Source of the DNA: Pseudopedobacter saltans DSM 12145
GTDB taxonomy: Bacteria > Bacteroidota > Bacteroidia > Sphingobacteriales > Sphingobacteriaceae
Direction: 5' to 3'
Length of the DNA stretch: 64,000 nt
NCBI RefSeq assembly: GCF_000190735.1
Contig: NC_015177.1
Span: 4,030,001 to 4,094,000 of the forward strand
The translations under genes were made by a program, and so were the position numbers. Of the stretch, positions 56,547 through 64,000 are shown one piece after another (within the stretch, counting starts at the first letter, position 1; each line of letters begins with the position of its first letter). The notes under the pieces are model-generated. The model was given only the letters and a program-made list of their open reading frames with translations, was not told where the DNA came from and ran no database searches.

Positions 56547-56999
56547 TTAGTTTACAACCTTACCATCAGTACCGATTTTAATGCTTCTTAATTCGTCACC
56601 TTTTTTTACTTCAATTACATAATGCTCCACACTACCTCCGGTTACATGATAGGCATTTGATGGAACCCACTCTTTAAATATGTCAGCAGTTAAAGTTTGC
56701 TTAACCGCATCGGGTAAATCATTAAGTGCTACTTCTGCTTTTGCTTCTGCAGGTGCAGCTTGCTCCTGAGGTTGTTGTTGCGCAGGCGCATTTGTAGTTG
56801 TATCCTGATCAGAAGTGTATTGTGCTATTGCGAAATCCTTTTTTTCTTCTTTTTTAGTGGTATCTGTAGGAGTCGTAACGGTATCTTTTTTTACAGTATC
56901 TTGTAAAGAGAAAGAAGTGTTGAATGATGATGTTTTTGCTTCTGACAAAGAAACTCCTGCGAACGCTAGTGCAACTGCTGATAAAATGAAATTTTTCAT
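56547..56999 (-). CDS. Small secreted protein with PepSY-like C-terminal region
   Basis: 150 residues from the ATG at 56999, which begins a clear signal peptide (MKNFILSAVALAFAGVSLSEA); a longer frame to 57074 is not needed. After the signal comes a low-complexity Thr/Asp/Lys/Gln/Ala-rich linker (about 35-90, with QQQPQEQAAPAEA). The last 60 residues (LPDAVKQTLTADIFKEWVPSNAYHV onward) look like the PepSY/beta-lactamase-inhibitor-like fold. It is probably exported and its function is unknown. Confidence 0.75.
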   Translation of the reverse strand: MKNFILSAVALAFAGVSLSEAKTSSFNTSFSLQDTVKKDTVTTPTDTTKKEEKKDFAIAQYTSDQDTTTNAPAQQQPQEQAAPAEAKAEVALNDLPDAVKQTLTADIFKEWVPSNAYHVTGGSVEHYVIEVKKGDELRSIKIGTDGKVVN

Positions 57000-57252
57000 A
57001 ACTCTAAATTTGAAATTTATATAAACATTTACTTTTCTGATACCCGATGCTGTCTTACATACTAAGTATGCCAAAGTATATCAAACAACAGTGCCAAATT
57101 GCGAGTTATTATTTAATTGCCTGTTTTTTAGTGTTTTATATGTTTTTTATGGATTTATAGACTGTAGAATAATTCCACACTTTGAAGAAATAATAATCAA
57201 CTAAACAGGAATTTTACCAGAGTATATAGATATTAAAATGTAATTTTAGTTC

Positions 57253-57891
57253 ATGATTACAATCAGTTCGCTTGCGCATGTTTATCCGACAGGCAAAAAG
57301 ATATATTTTGAAGATGCCAAATTTTTAGATAACGAGAATTGGTTGATACTTGGAGATTCCGGGAGTGGAAAATCCACTTTACTAAATATAATGACAGGTT
57401 TACTGTCCCCCACAAAGGGACAAGTAATGCTAAACGAGACAAATCTTTATCAGTTAGGAGGTAAATTAGATAAATTCAGGGCTAAGCATATGGGAATTGT
57501 GTTTCAGAAACCCTATTTTATTCAAAGCCTTAATGTTACTGAAAATCTCAAACTAACCCAATCTTTAGCGGGACTAAGCAAAAATCCCGAAAGAATTACC
57601 GAAGTTTTAGAAAGTTTGGGCCTTATAGATAAACGAGATGCTTTCACAAAGGAATTGAGCGTAGGACAATTACAGAGACTATCGATAGCAAGAGCGGTAC
57701 TAAATAATCCCTCTATTATTTTTGCAGATGAGCCAACAGCAAGTCTGGACGATAGAAATACAGAAAAAGTTCTGGATTTGCTTATCAACCATGCCGGGAG
57801 ACAAAATGCAAGCTTAATAGTGGCAACTCATGACAAAAGGGTCAAAGAAATGATTTCCAATATCTATTTTGTGAACGGAGGTAATTCATGA
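57253..57891 (+). CDS. ABC transporter ATP-binding protein (LolD/MacB-like)
   Basis: 212 residues with Walker A (LGDSGSGKSTLLNIM), Q-loop (GIVFQKPYF), signature (LSVGQLQRLSIARAV) and Walker B (IIFADEPTASLD) and the switch His (ATHDKR). It belongs to the LolD/MacB ATPase class. Its stop overlaps the permease start by 4 bases, so the two are coupled, and a third gene overlaps the permease by 1 base. Confidence 0.95.
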   Translation: MITISSLAHVYPTGKKIYFEDAKFLDNENWLILGDSGSGKSTLLNIMTGLLSPTKGQVMLNETNLYQLGGKLDKFRAKHMGIVFQKPYFIQSLNVTENLKLTQSLAGLSKNPERITEVLESLGLIDKRDAFTKELSVGQLQRLSIARAVLNNPSIIFADEPTASLDDRNTEKVLDLLINHAGRQNASLIVATHDKRVKEMISNIYFVNGGNS

Positions 57892-59099
57892 ATGTTTTTT
57901 TATTAAGTATCAAAAGTCTGAAACTTAAGAAACTTACCACTTTTTTAAGTGTTCTGTTAGTGACTTTTGGTATAGCAATTATATCCTCATTATTGATACT
58001 TTCTAATCAGCTGTCAAATAATCTGGAAAAAAATGCAGAAAATATAGATGCTGTTGTAGGCGCAAAAGGAAGTCCTATGCAGCTTATCCTTAGTAGCATT
58101 TATTATGTCGACTTTCCAACCGGAAATATTCCTTATCAGGATGCACTTCGGATAGCGAGAAACCCAATGGTTAAAATGGCAGTCCCATTAGCTTTAGGAG
58201 ATAATTTTAAAGGTTTTCGGATAGTAGGTACAGATATTTCCTTTACCAAATTGTATAACCTGAAGGTTAAAGCGGGAAAATTTTGGAATGCGGATTTTGA
58301 AGTGACTGTTGGTGCTGAAGTTGCCAAAAAACATAATTTGAAAATAGGCCAAACGATACATGGAGCACATGGCCTATCTTCGGATGAAGATGTACATGAA
58401 GATCATGACTATAAGGTTGTTGGTATTTTAGAAGCTCAGGGACGTGTTGTGGATCAGTTGATCTTAACCAATATTGCAAGTGTTTGGCGTATGCACGGTA
58501 TCGGAGAAGATGATCATGAGCATGCGCATGAAGAAGGACACGAAGAGGATTTGGCTGGGAAGGATATTACATCGCTGCTTATTCAATACAAATCTCCGCT
58601 ATCCGTTGTTACATTTCCTAAATTGATTAATGAGTCTACATTTATGCAGGTAGCATCTCCAGCAATGGAAAGTGCCCGTTTATTTTCTTTAGTAGGTGTA
58701 GGTATGGATGCCTTAACCTGGTTTGCTTATCTGATTATTTTAATATCAGCAATCAGCGTATTTGTTAATCTATACAATTCTTTAAAAGAACGCAAATTTG
58801 ATTTGGCGATCATGAGAACTTTGGGTTCATCAAAAGGAAAGGTTTTTTTTCTGGTTATTTTAGAGGGTACAATTATTACGCTTTTTGGCGCTTTATTGGG
58901 AATTGCATTAGGCCATGTTTTTGTAGGATTAATAGGGCGTTATCAGGAAGAGGGACAAAGTGTGTTTACGGGATTTGTTTTTTACAAGGAAGAACTTTTT
59001 CTATTGGGATTGGGAATCTTAATTGGCATATTTGCATCAGTTATTCCAGCTTTACAAGCTTATAGAACAGATATTTCAAAAGTATTATCAGATAAATAA
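57888..59099 (+). CDS. FtsX-type ABC permease with histidine-rich extracytoplasmic loop
   Basis: 403 residues with the MacB/FtsX layout: one N-terminal membrane helix (about 17-40), a large extracytoplasmic domain (about 41-275), and three C-terminal helices (about 280-305, 325-350, 365-390). Two histidine/acid clusters lie in the extracytoplasmic domain (SDEDVHEDHDYK and EDDHEHAHEEGHEED, about residues 164-220), suggesting Zn or another divalent metal. Operon with an ATPase and a DUF3299-like protein recalls the Zur-regulated Zrg transporter of Vibrio; that link is inferred. Confidence 0.9.
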   Translation: MNVFLLSIKSLKLKKLTTFLSVLLVTFGIAIISSLLILSNQLSNNLEKNAENIDAVVGAKGSPMQLILSSIYYVDFPTGNIPYQDALRIARNPMVKMAVPLALGDNFKGFRIVGTDISFTKLYNLKVKAGKFWNADFEVTVGAEVAKKHNLKIGQTIHGAHGLSSDEDVHEDHDYKVVGILEAQGRVVDQLILTNIASVWRMHGIGEDDHEHAHEEGHEEDLAGKDITSLLIQYKSPLSVVTFPKLINESTFMQVASPAMESARLFSLVGVGMDALTWFAYLIILISAISVFVNLYNSLKERKFDLAIMRTLGSSKGKVFFLVILEGTIITLFGALLGIALGHVFVGLIGRYQEEGQSVFTGFVFYKEELFLLGLGILIGIFASVIPALQAYRTDISKVLSDK

Positions 59100-59536
59100 T
59101 GAAGAAGTTTTGCACATCGATCTTATTGTTTTTCATAACATTTTCCATATATGCCCAATTACCAGATCATACTCCAATGATGAATAAGTATTGGGATTTG
59201 TTGAATACAAGAACTATAAAAAAGAATGCTTCCGGAATGTATGAGCCATATTACCCACCAGCGTTAATGGCTGTAAATAAAAAGCCCATTTATCTTTCCG
59301 GATATATGGTGCCGTTAAAAACCGGGGCTGTACATAAGACATTCCTGCTTTCGGTTTTACCGGTAGCACAGTGCCAGTTTTGTGGCGAGGGAGATATTCC
59401 GGAAATGGTAGAAGTTTTTATGGAAGAGCCCCTGAAGTTTACTTCTAAACCAATAAATATCGAAGGTGTTTTGAATATCAACCAAAATCCGGATGGAGCT
59501 AGTTTCCAACTTTTAAATGGAAAACTTAAGAAATAG
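59099..59536 (+). CDS. Secreted DUF3299-like protein
   Basis: 145 residues with a signal peptide (about 1-19, ending IYAQ). The core matches DUF3299: PIYLSGYMVPLKTG, FLLSVLPVAQCQFCGEGDIPEMVEVFM, with a Cys-x2-Cys pair (CQFC) in the conserved place. Members are exported and often accompany ABC transporters such as the Zrg zinc system. It overlaps the permease by 1 base (TAATG). Metal binding by the CxxC is plausible, unproven. Confidence 0.75.
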   Translation: MKKFCTSILLFFITFSIYAQLPDHTPMMNKYWDLLNTRTIKKNASGMYEPYYPPALMAVNKKPIYLSGYMVPLKTGAVHKTFLLSVLPVAQCQFCGEGDIPEMVEVFMEEPLKFTSKPINIEGVLNINQNPDGASFQLLNGKLKK

Positions 59537-59538
59537 AT

Positions 59539-59820
59539 TTACTGTTTCTTGTCCGAATGTCCCAATGATTTTTCAGGGTTAATGATATCACGAGCCAATT
59601 GTTTGAGTTCTTTTATTTCCGGAAACCGGCCTTCTCGTTTACGATCGAATATTACGGTTTGATCAATGCTTATTGTATATCTTCCGTTTATTGCGCTGGG
59701 AACCAGTAATATGCCGTGAATGTCGTCTGTAAAAGTAGTTAACAATTCCTGAGCCATATAAGCAGCTCGCAACATCCATCCACATTTTGGGCAATACTCA
59801 ATTTCTATTGTTGGCTTCAT
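59539..59820 (-). CDS. Rdx/SelT-SelW-SelH family protein
   Basis: 93 residues. The start MKPTIEIEYCPKCGWMLRAAYMAQELL has the CxxC redox motif (CPKC) in the thioredoxin-like fold of selenoprotein W relatives, with Cys in place of selenocysteine, and the C-terminal R-x-E-G-R-F-P-E-I-K-E-L-K motif is typical. It may act in thiol redox. It converges on the DUF3299-like gene with 2 bases between stops. Confidence 0.9.
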   Translation of the reverse strand: MKPTIEIEYCPKCGWMLRAAYMAQELLTTFTDDIHGILLVPSAINGRYTISIDQTVIFDRKREGRFPEIKELKQLARDIINPEKSLGHSDKKQ

Positions 59821-59923
59821 TTTCGTTTATTAAAAATTACTGATAACAGCAATTTTACCCTTTTATGTTCTGAATATAAAAATTATGGGCAGGATATGCG
59901 GAAAAATATTCAGATTTGTAGCC

Positions 59924-60655
59924 ATGACTGAAGTTCGTCCTGTTTTATTTGTTGTAGGAGCAGGTCCCGGAGATCCGGAACTGATAACCGTAAAAGCACA
60001 AAAGGTTTTACAGAATGCTAATGTTATTTTGTATGATAACCTGGCCAGCCGTGAACTTTTAAATTTGGCTTCCGAGGATTGTGAAAAAATATATGTTGGG
60101 AAGAGACCTTATGGAGAATATACTCCACAGGAAGATATATTAGGCTTGATTAAATCGAAAGCTTATGAAAAAGGAAATGTAGTTCGTTTAAAAGGAGGTG
60201 ATCCATTTATCTTCGGTCGCGGATTTGAGGAAGTGTTGTATGCCAGAGAGCAGGGAATCGAAACACACTTTATTCCCGGTATAAGTTCTATGCAAGCTTT
60301 GGGATTCGAAGATATTCCTCTTACCCATCGTTCTGTAAGCGAGAGTATCTGGGTAGTTACCGGTACAAAAAAGGACGGCTCTTTATCCGACGATTTAAAG
60401 CTGGCCATGCAGAGTAATGCAACGGTAATTATCTATATGGGAATGAAAAAGGCCGTTCAGATAGCAGAAACATATAGTTCAGAAGGAAGGGGAGATACTC
60501 CTGTGGCAGTAGTTCAGAATGCTTCCTTACCACATCGGAAATCTGCGAAAGGTTTAGTGAAGGATTTGGTTAAACTGATAGAAGATAATCAGCTTACTCA
60601 TCCCGCATTAATTGTCATTGGCAAGGTTGCAGATATTAATAACTTGGGATATTAA
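59924..60655 (+). CDS. cobA: Uroporphyrinogen-III C-methyltransferase
   Basis: 243 residues from the ATG at 59924, just before the conserved LFVVGAGPGDPELITVKA; an ATG at 59885 would add 13 residues not seen in the family. Family motifs are complete: YVGKRPYGEYTPQEDI, VVRLKGGDPFIFGRGFEE, IPGISSMQALG, PLTHR and VTGTKKDG. It methylates uroporphyrinogen III at C2 and C7 with two SAM to precorrin-2, the branch point to siroheme and cobalamin. The siroheme-completing gene is not in view. Confidence 0.95.
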   Translation: MTEVRPVLFVVGAGPGDPELITVKAQKVLQNANVILYDNLASRELLNLASEDCEKIYVGKRPYGEYTPQEDILGLIKSKAYEKGNVVRLKGGDPFIFGRGFEEVLYAREQGIETHFIPGISSMQALGFEDIPLTHRSVSESIWVVTGTKKDGSLSDDLKLAMQSNATVIIYMGMKKAVQIAETYSSEGRGDTPVAVVQNASLPHRKSAKGLVKDLVKLIEDNQLTHPALIVIGKVADINNLGY

Positions 60656-60666
60656 ATATCCCAAGT
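60642..60666. terminator. Perfect palindrome over the cobA stop codon
   Basis: acttgggatatt (60642-60653), one central A, and aatatcccaagt (60655-60666) form a perfect 12-base inverted repeat containing the cobA stop (60653-60655). It lies between convergent cobA and GH127 genes, so a bidirectional terminator is the simplest role, although T-runs are lacking. Confidence 0.65.
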
Positions 60667-60678
60667 GCATGTTTGTAT

Positions 60679-63027
60679 TTATTCCGTGAGCTTTACTTCG
60701 TAGATGCCACCAGCGATAGAACCTTTTTTTGCGACGAATTTTATCTCAAGATTATTTCTATTCAGTGGTTGGGGAATGTCGAATGTTATATCAAAGAAAT
60801 TATTTCCTTTGTCTCCCTTTAGATTGATTGTCCCCAGATATTTATCATTTAAAAGAATATCAAAGTTTCTGCCCGCATCCAAGCCAAAGCAAGTAATTGC
60901 CAGCTTTTTGCCACGTAAATTTTCATTTTTCAAATTATATGAAAACCAGGAAGAACTATGTCTCCAATGTCGGTCATTGTGAATTCCGTTTTCTGTATTT
61001 TCTCCTTTGAAATTATGGTCATTTTCTGGTTGTTGCTGGCCCGGATAAACAATATCTACTACCTTTTCTTTTGAAGCTAATTCCGCCGCTTCTTTTTGTT
61101 TTTCTTTTGCCTCTTCCGAATTGTATCGCTCCTGGTTTAAATATTTGAAATACACGGCATATCTTGTATCGTGTACTTTGTAAAAAGGAACCAATTCCAG
61201 ATTTTTCGAATATTTAATATTGGCGCTTTTAAAAATAAGATTATTTGATTGTTTTGTAAGATTTTTTAAAATATCGTCTTTCTTCTCTACAATAAACTGT
61301 GGAGCCGTACTTAAGGGGAGTTGTTTTCCTTTTGCAATATGTCCACCGCGGCTGTCATCAGCAAATAAGCCCTTTAAATCTATTGTGTCAGTTTTTGCAG
61401 CCAGAAGTATTGGACCATAAAAAATACTAGCGTAAGGTAAACCGTCCGGCATTTGTTCTATTCTATTGGAAAGTGGCAGATCGATATTTATTTCATCTCC
61501 CTTTTTCCATTTTTTATTCAATGTGATATATTTTCCTTCGACAATAGGCTGTATTTGTTTGCCGTTGATCTTAACGGAAATATCATTTTCACTGGCCCAA
61601 TTTGGAATCCTGATATTAATATTGAAATTTTCATTTTTAATTTCAGTAAGTTTTATAGAAGTATTTCCCTCTTCAGGAAAATTGGTGGTTTGGGTAATCT
61701 TAATTTTCTTTTCCTTCCAATCCAGCTCAGAAGGTATAAACAGATTAACAAACAAATCTTTGTCATTATGTGCATAGATAAACTCACCATACTTTGCATG
61801 ATTCTCTAAACCCGAACCTACGCAACACCACATACTGGTTTCGGGTTGCGAATAAACTCTATAATGATTTGGTCGCATAGGTGTGAAATAAACAAAGCCG
61901 CCTTTTTCTGGGTGTTGAGAAGAGAGAATATGATTATAAAGTGCCTTTTCAATATAGTCGATATATTTAGTCTCGCCAGATTGATTATAAAGCGCTTTAC
62001 TTAATTTGATCATATTGTAGGTATTACAGGTCTCCGGACCTTCGATATCCTCAATCATAGGCATGAAGTTATTTATAGGATGAAAATGTTCTCTCACGCT
62101 ATTTCCTCCAATGGCGACAGTTCTTTTATAAACTACATTATCCCAAAAGAAAGTTGCTGCTTTGTGCCAATCGTCCTTATGTTCAATTTCCGAGATTTTT
62201 TCGAACCCAATAACTTTAGGTATTTGTGTATTTGCATGTATGCCGGTTAATTTATCTTCTTGATTTCTAAGAGGATCTAGGATCGCTTTATGTGAAAATT
62301 TTAAAGCCAAATCCATGTATTTTTGCTGCCCGGTCAATTTATAGGCATCCGCAAAAGATTCATTGATTCCCCCGTGTTCACTTTTAAGCATTTGTTGAAT
62401 TTGCTGTTCGTTTAAATTGCCAAATGTTGTTGTGGCCCAATCGCATAATTTAATGAACATGTCTTTTGCAGTGTTGTTTCCTGTGTACACCCATGCGTCG
62501 TACAAGCCAGCGAACACTTTGTGTATATTATAGAGCGGAACCCATTTTTTATTCAGTGAGAAAGTTGCGGCATCAATTTTTCCATCTGATATATCACGCC
62601 ACATCGCTTTACCGTCAGGGACACCTCCTAAGTAACCATCACCATTTGCATCTTGGCATCGCTTTAATTCCGATAAATAATAGTCTATACGCTTATTAAT
62701 ATCAGGATTTTTAGTGGACGCATACATAAGAGATAAAGCACTTAAATAATGTCCTCCAATATGTCCGTCTAAACCACTGTTTTCCCAATTGCCATAGCTT
62801 TTGGCTTTTTCAGACAAGCCGGCTTCTCTTAGATATGGAGCTAAAAGCTTATCCATATCCATACTGAGTATATATTTCAAATCTACTTGTTCTGCATTCT
62901 TGAAAATCCCATCAAGTAATTTTACTTCCTGGAGAGGAAAGGTTTGTAGTGTGGTATTACTTTGCGCAAAAAGGGTAGTGTACGAAAACAGATAAAAGAT
63001 GATAAATGGTTTAATTAAGGGTTTCAT
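60679..63027 (-). CDS. GH127 beta-L-arabinofuranosidase, secreted
   Basis: 782 residues from the ATG at 63027 with a signal peptide (ending LFAQ); a TTG two codons upstream is less likely. The catalytic (alpha/alpha)6 barrel has the GH127 zinc-thiolate site: EGPETCNTYNM supplies Glu and Cys, and SMWCCVGSGLENHAKYG the adjacent two Cys, one of which is the nucleophile. A C-terminal region of about 250 residues includes a beta-sandwich. It removes arabinofuranose in the periplasm. The Nudix-type regulator gene upstream is on the same strand. Confidence 0.92.
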   Translation of the reverse strand: MKPLIKPFIIFYLFSYTTLFAQSNTTLQTFPLQEVKLLDGIFKNAEQVDLKYILSMDMDKLLAPYLREAGLSEKAKSYGNWENSGLDGHIGGHYLSALSLMYASTKNPDINKRIDYYLSELKRCQDANGDGYLGGVPDGKAMWRDISDGKIDAATFSLNKKWVPLYNIHKVFAGLYDAWVYTGNNTAKDMFIKLCDWATTTFGNLNEQQIQQMLKSEHGGINESFADAYKLTGQQKYMDLALKFSHKAILDPLRNQEDKLTGIHANTQIPKVIGFEKISEIEHKDDWHKAATFFWDNVVYKRTVAIGGNSVREHFHPINNFMPMIEDIEGPETCNTYNMIKLSKALYNQSGETKYIDYIEKALYNHILSSQHPEKGGFVYFTPMRPNHYRVYSQPETSMWCCVGSGLENHAKYGEFIYAHNDKDLFVNLFIPSELDWKEKKIKITQTTNFPEEGNTSIKLTEIKNENFNINIRIPNWASENDISVKINGKQIQPIVEGKYITLNKKWKKGDEINIDLPLSNRIEQMPDGLPYASIFYGPILLAAKTDTIDLKGLFADDSRGGHIAKGKQLPLSTAPQFIVEKKDDILKNLTKQSNNLIFKSANIKYSKNLELVPFYKVHDTRYAVYFKYLNQERYNSEEAKEKQKEAAELASKEKVVDIVYPGQQQPENDHNFKGENTENGIHNDRHWRHSSSWFSYNLKNENLRGKKLAITCFGLDAGRNFDILLNDKYLGTINLKGDKGNNFFDITFDIPQPLNRNNLEIKFVAKKGSIAGGIYEVKLTE

Positions 63028-63050
63028 TTTCAAAATAAGGTTTATATAAT

Positions 63051-63075
63051 ATTAAATGTCAATTTAACATTTAAT
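63051..63075. promoter_or_regulatory. Candidate operator upstream of GH127
   Basis: Perfect inverted repeat attaaatgt (63051-63059) and acatttaat (63067-63075) with a 7-base spacer, ending 24 bases from the GH127 start. It lies in the short spacer between the Nudix-type regulator and its probable target, so it may be its operator. Confidence 0.5.
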
Positions 63076-63124
63076 TATTGAAAACGAAAATTATTTTTCC
63101 ATATTTTGTTAAGACGGTAATCTT

Positions 63125-63835
63125 CTAAGATTGAAGTAAAGCTTGCGGATTAGGTATAAAATTTAGAAATTTTTCAAAATTATCTTTATAGCTATCCTCA
63201 TTCAGCTTGTAGTAAAAAGCGCCTTTTTTCGAGTTTAACTTATCTTTTTCCTGCAACTTTATTAGTAAACCTGTAGATAATAGCTTTCGGCTAAAATTTC
63301 TTTTATCCAATTCCGAACCGTAGACTTGTTCGTACAAGGTCTGTATTTGAGGGATAGTAAATTTATTCGGTAATAATTCAAATAAAATAGGATGTAATGC
63401 AGCTTTATATCGTAATTTATTCAATGCGACATTTACCATCTCATTATGATCAAAAATAAGTTGAGGGATAGCTTCAATATCGATCCATTCGGCATGATAA
63501 AGATCAGTAATTTGAGTTTTGTATTTATTAATCTCGATAAAGGCGTAATAACCAACACTGATGGTTCTTTCTATTGGATCACGATCTACATTACCAAAAA
63601 CTTCGGTTTGTTCCATATAAATGTCTTCTAAACCTGTAAGTTCTTTCAGAACCCTGGCAGCGGCCTGTGAAGGGCTCTCATCTGTCTGTACGAATCCCCC
63701 CATAACACTCCATTTGTCTTTTTCAGGCTCGAATCCCCTTTTTATTAAAAGGATTTTTAGCTTTTCTCCATCGAAACCAAAAATGATGCAATCAACTGCT
63801 ACGAGTATGCGGGTTTGTTTAGAATATTTTCTCAT
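63125..63835 (-). CDS. Nudix-derived transcriptional regulator (NrtR/AraR type)
   Basis: 236 residues. Residues about 1-140 have a Nudix fold (LVAVDCIIFGFDGEKLKILLIKRGFEPEKDKWSVMGGFV). The Nudix box G-x5-E-x7-R-E-U-x-E-E-x-G reads GFVQTDE...ARVLKELTGL: the first Glu after Arg is Val and the paired Glu is Leu, so hydrolysis is probably lost. Residues about 150-225 form a winged helix (TIPQIQTLYEQVYGSELDKRNFSRKLL). Bacteroides AraR, a regulator of arabinose use, has this architecture. With GH127 next door, response to L-arabinose is likely but inferred. Confidence 0.88.
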   Translation of the reverse strand: MRKYSKQTRILVAVDCIIFGFDGEKLKILLIKRGFEPEKDKWSVMGGFVQTDESPSQAAARVLKELTGLEDIYMEQTEVFGNVDRDPIERTISVGYYAFIEINKYKTQITDLYHAEWIDIEAIPQLIFDHNEMVNVALNKLRYKAALHPILFELLPNKFTIPQIQTLYEQVYGSELDKRNFSRKLLSTGLLIKLQEKDKLNSKKGAFYYKLNEDSYKDNFEKFLNFIPNPQALLQS

Positions 63836-64000
63836 TTACAGGAATGCATTGGTTTATACAATGCAGGGACAATTTTAGTTATTTTGTTTATAATATAAAC
63901 TATAGCACGCTGAATTTCTATATTTTGTATGAAGTAGCAGCTATATAAAGATAGTTATTAGAATAAATAAATTCTACAAAAGCAATTTTTATTAAATGTT
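63836..64000. promoter_or_regulatory. Upstream region of the Nudix-type regulator with two inverted repeats
   Basis: tgcattg (63845-63851) and caatgca (63859-63865) form a perfect 7-base inverted repeat with a 7-base spacer, 10 bases before the regulator start. gtttata/tataaac around a central A form a second palindrome at 63886-63900. The first has the same 7-base spacer as the repeat before GH127, though different arms. Autoregulation is possible. Nothing else is visible to the window end. Confidence 0.45.

Noticed and set aside
1-64000. tRNA, rRNA, integrase or insertion-sequence genes
   Set aside because: None was seen in the reading of either strand, so no genomic-island boundary could be proposed.

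Overview
The window looks like chromosomal DNA of a Bacteroidota species of the Sphingobacteriaceae, most likely Pedobacter or a close relative. The evidence is the AT-rich composition, promoters of the TTTG-N20-TAnnTTTG type, the lack of Shine-Dalgarno sequences, and family content typical of that group: a TonB-dependent receptor with an N-terminal carboxypeptidase-like domain, a hybrid two-component regulator, DUF5686, GH127, GH105, ORF6N and four-helix-bundle (IVP) proteins. No tRNA, rRNA, CRISPR array, integrase or intact insertion sequence was seen. The species cannot be fixed from the sequence alone.

Layout. Bases 1-3.9 kb hold a truncated glycosyltransferase, gcvT, a ComB-like phosphatase and a secreted SMP-30 protein. 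Bases 3.9-12.6 kb are small housekeeping and accessory genes: a membrane protein, a DUF1016 protein, a DUF4349 lipoprotein, a MazG-like/metallophosphoesterase/nucleotidyltransferase operon, dtd, rsgA and ORF6N. They include a non-coding block of about 220 bases with an 11-base periodicity. Bases 12.7-18.6 kb are the threonine operon: promoter, an 18-codon Thr/Ile-rich leader peptide, antiterminator and terminator, thrA, thrB, an inserted MntA/HepT-type toxin-antitoxin pair, thrC, and a strong terminator.

Bases 18.7-42.2 kb are a polysaccharide-utilisation region. On the minus strand, in transcription order, are a TonB-dependent receptor, a beta-helix lipoprotein, a heparinase II/III-like lyase, GH88, a chimeric histidine-phosphatase/GH2 C-terminal protein, GH2, and a GH28-GH2 fusion. 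Divergent from these are an AraC-type hybrid regulator (HTCS) and a sulfatase; a minus-strand GH105 follows. The enzyme set (lyase, two unsaturated-uronyl hydrolases, sulfatase, GH2, GH28) suggests an acidic, uronate-containing and probably sulfated polysaccharide. No SusD is present. The HTCS has lost its phosphoacceptor histidine and its ATP-binding motifs.

Bases 42.4-49.8 kb hold a DUF3050 protein, a D-lactate dehydrogenase-like enzyme, and a metH-IVP-metF unit behind a SAM-I riboswitch, so methionine synthesis is controlled by S-adenosylmethionine. Bases 50-57 kb hold an outer-membrane DUF5686 protein, a hybrid histidine kinase and a convergent sigma-54 response regulator, and a small secreted protein. 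Bases 57.2-60.7 kb hold an ABC transporter with a histidine-rich loop and a DUF3299-like partner (possible metal uptake), a Rdx/SelW-like protein and a uroporphyrinogen-III methyltransferase. Bases 60.7-63.8 kb pair a GH127 beta-L-arabinofuranosidase with a Nudix-derived regulator whose Nudix box is degenerate, with inverted repeats in both upstream regions.
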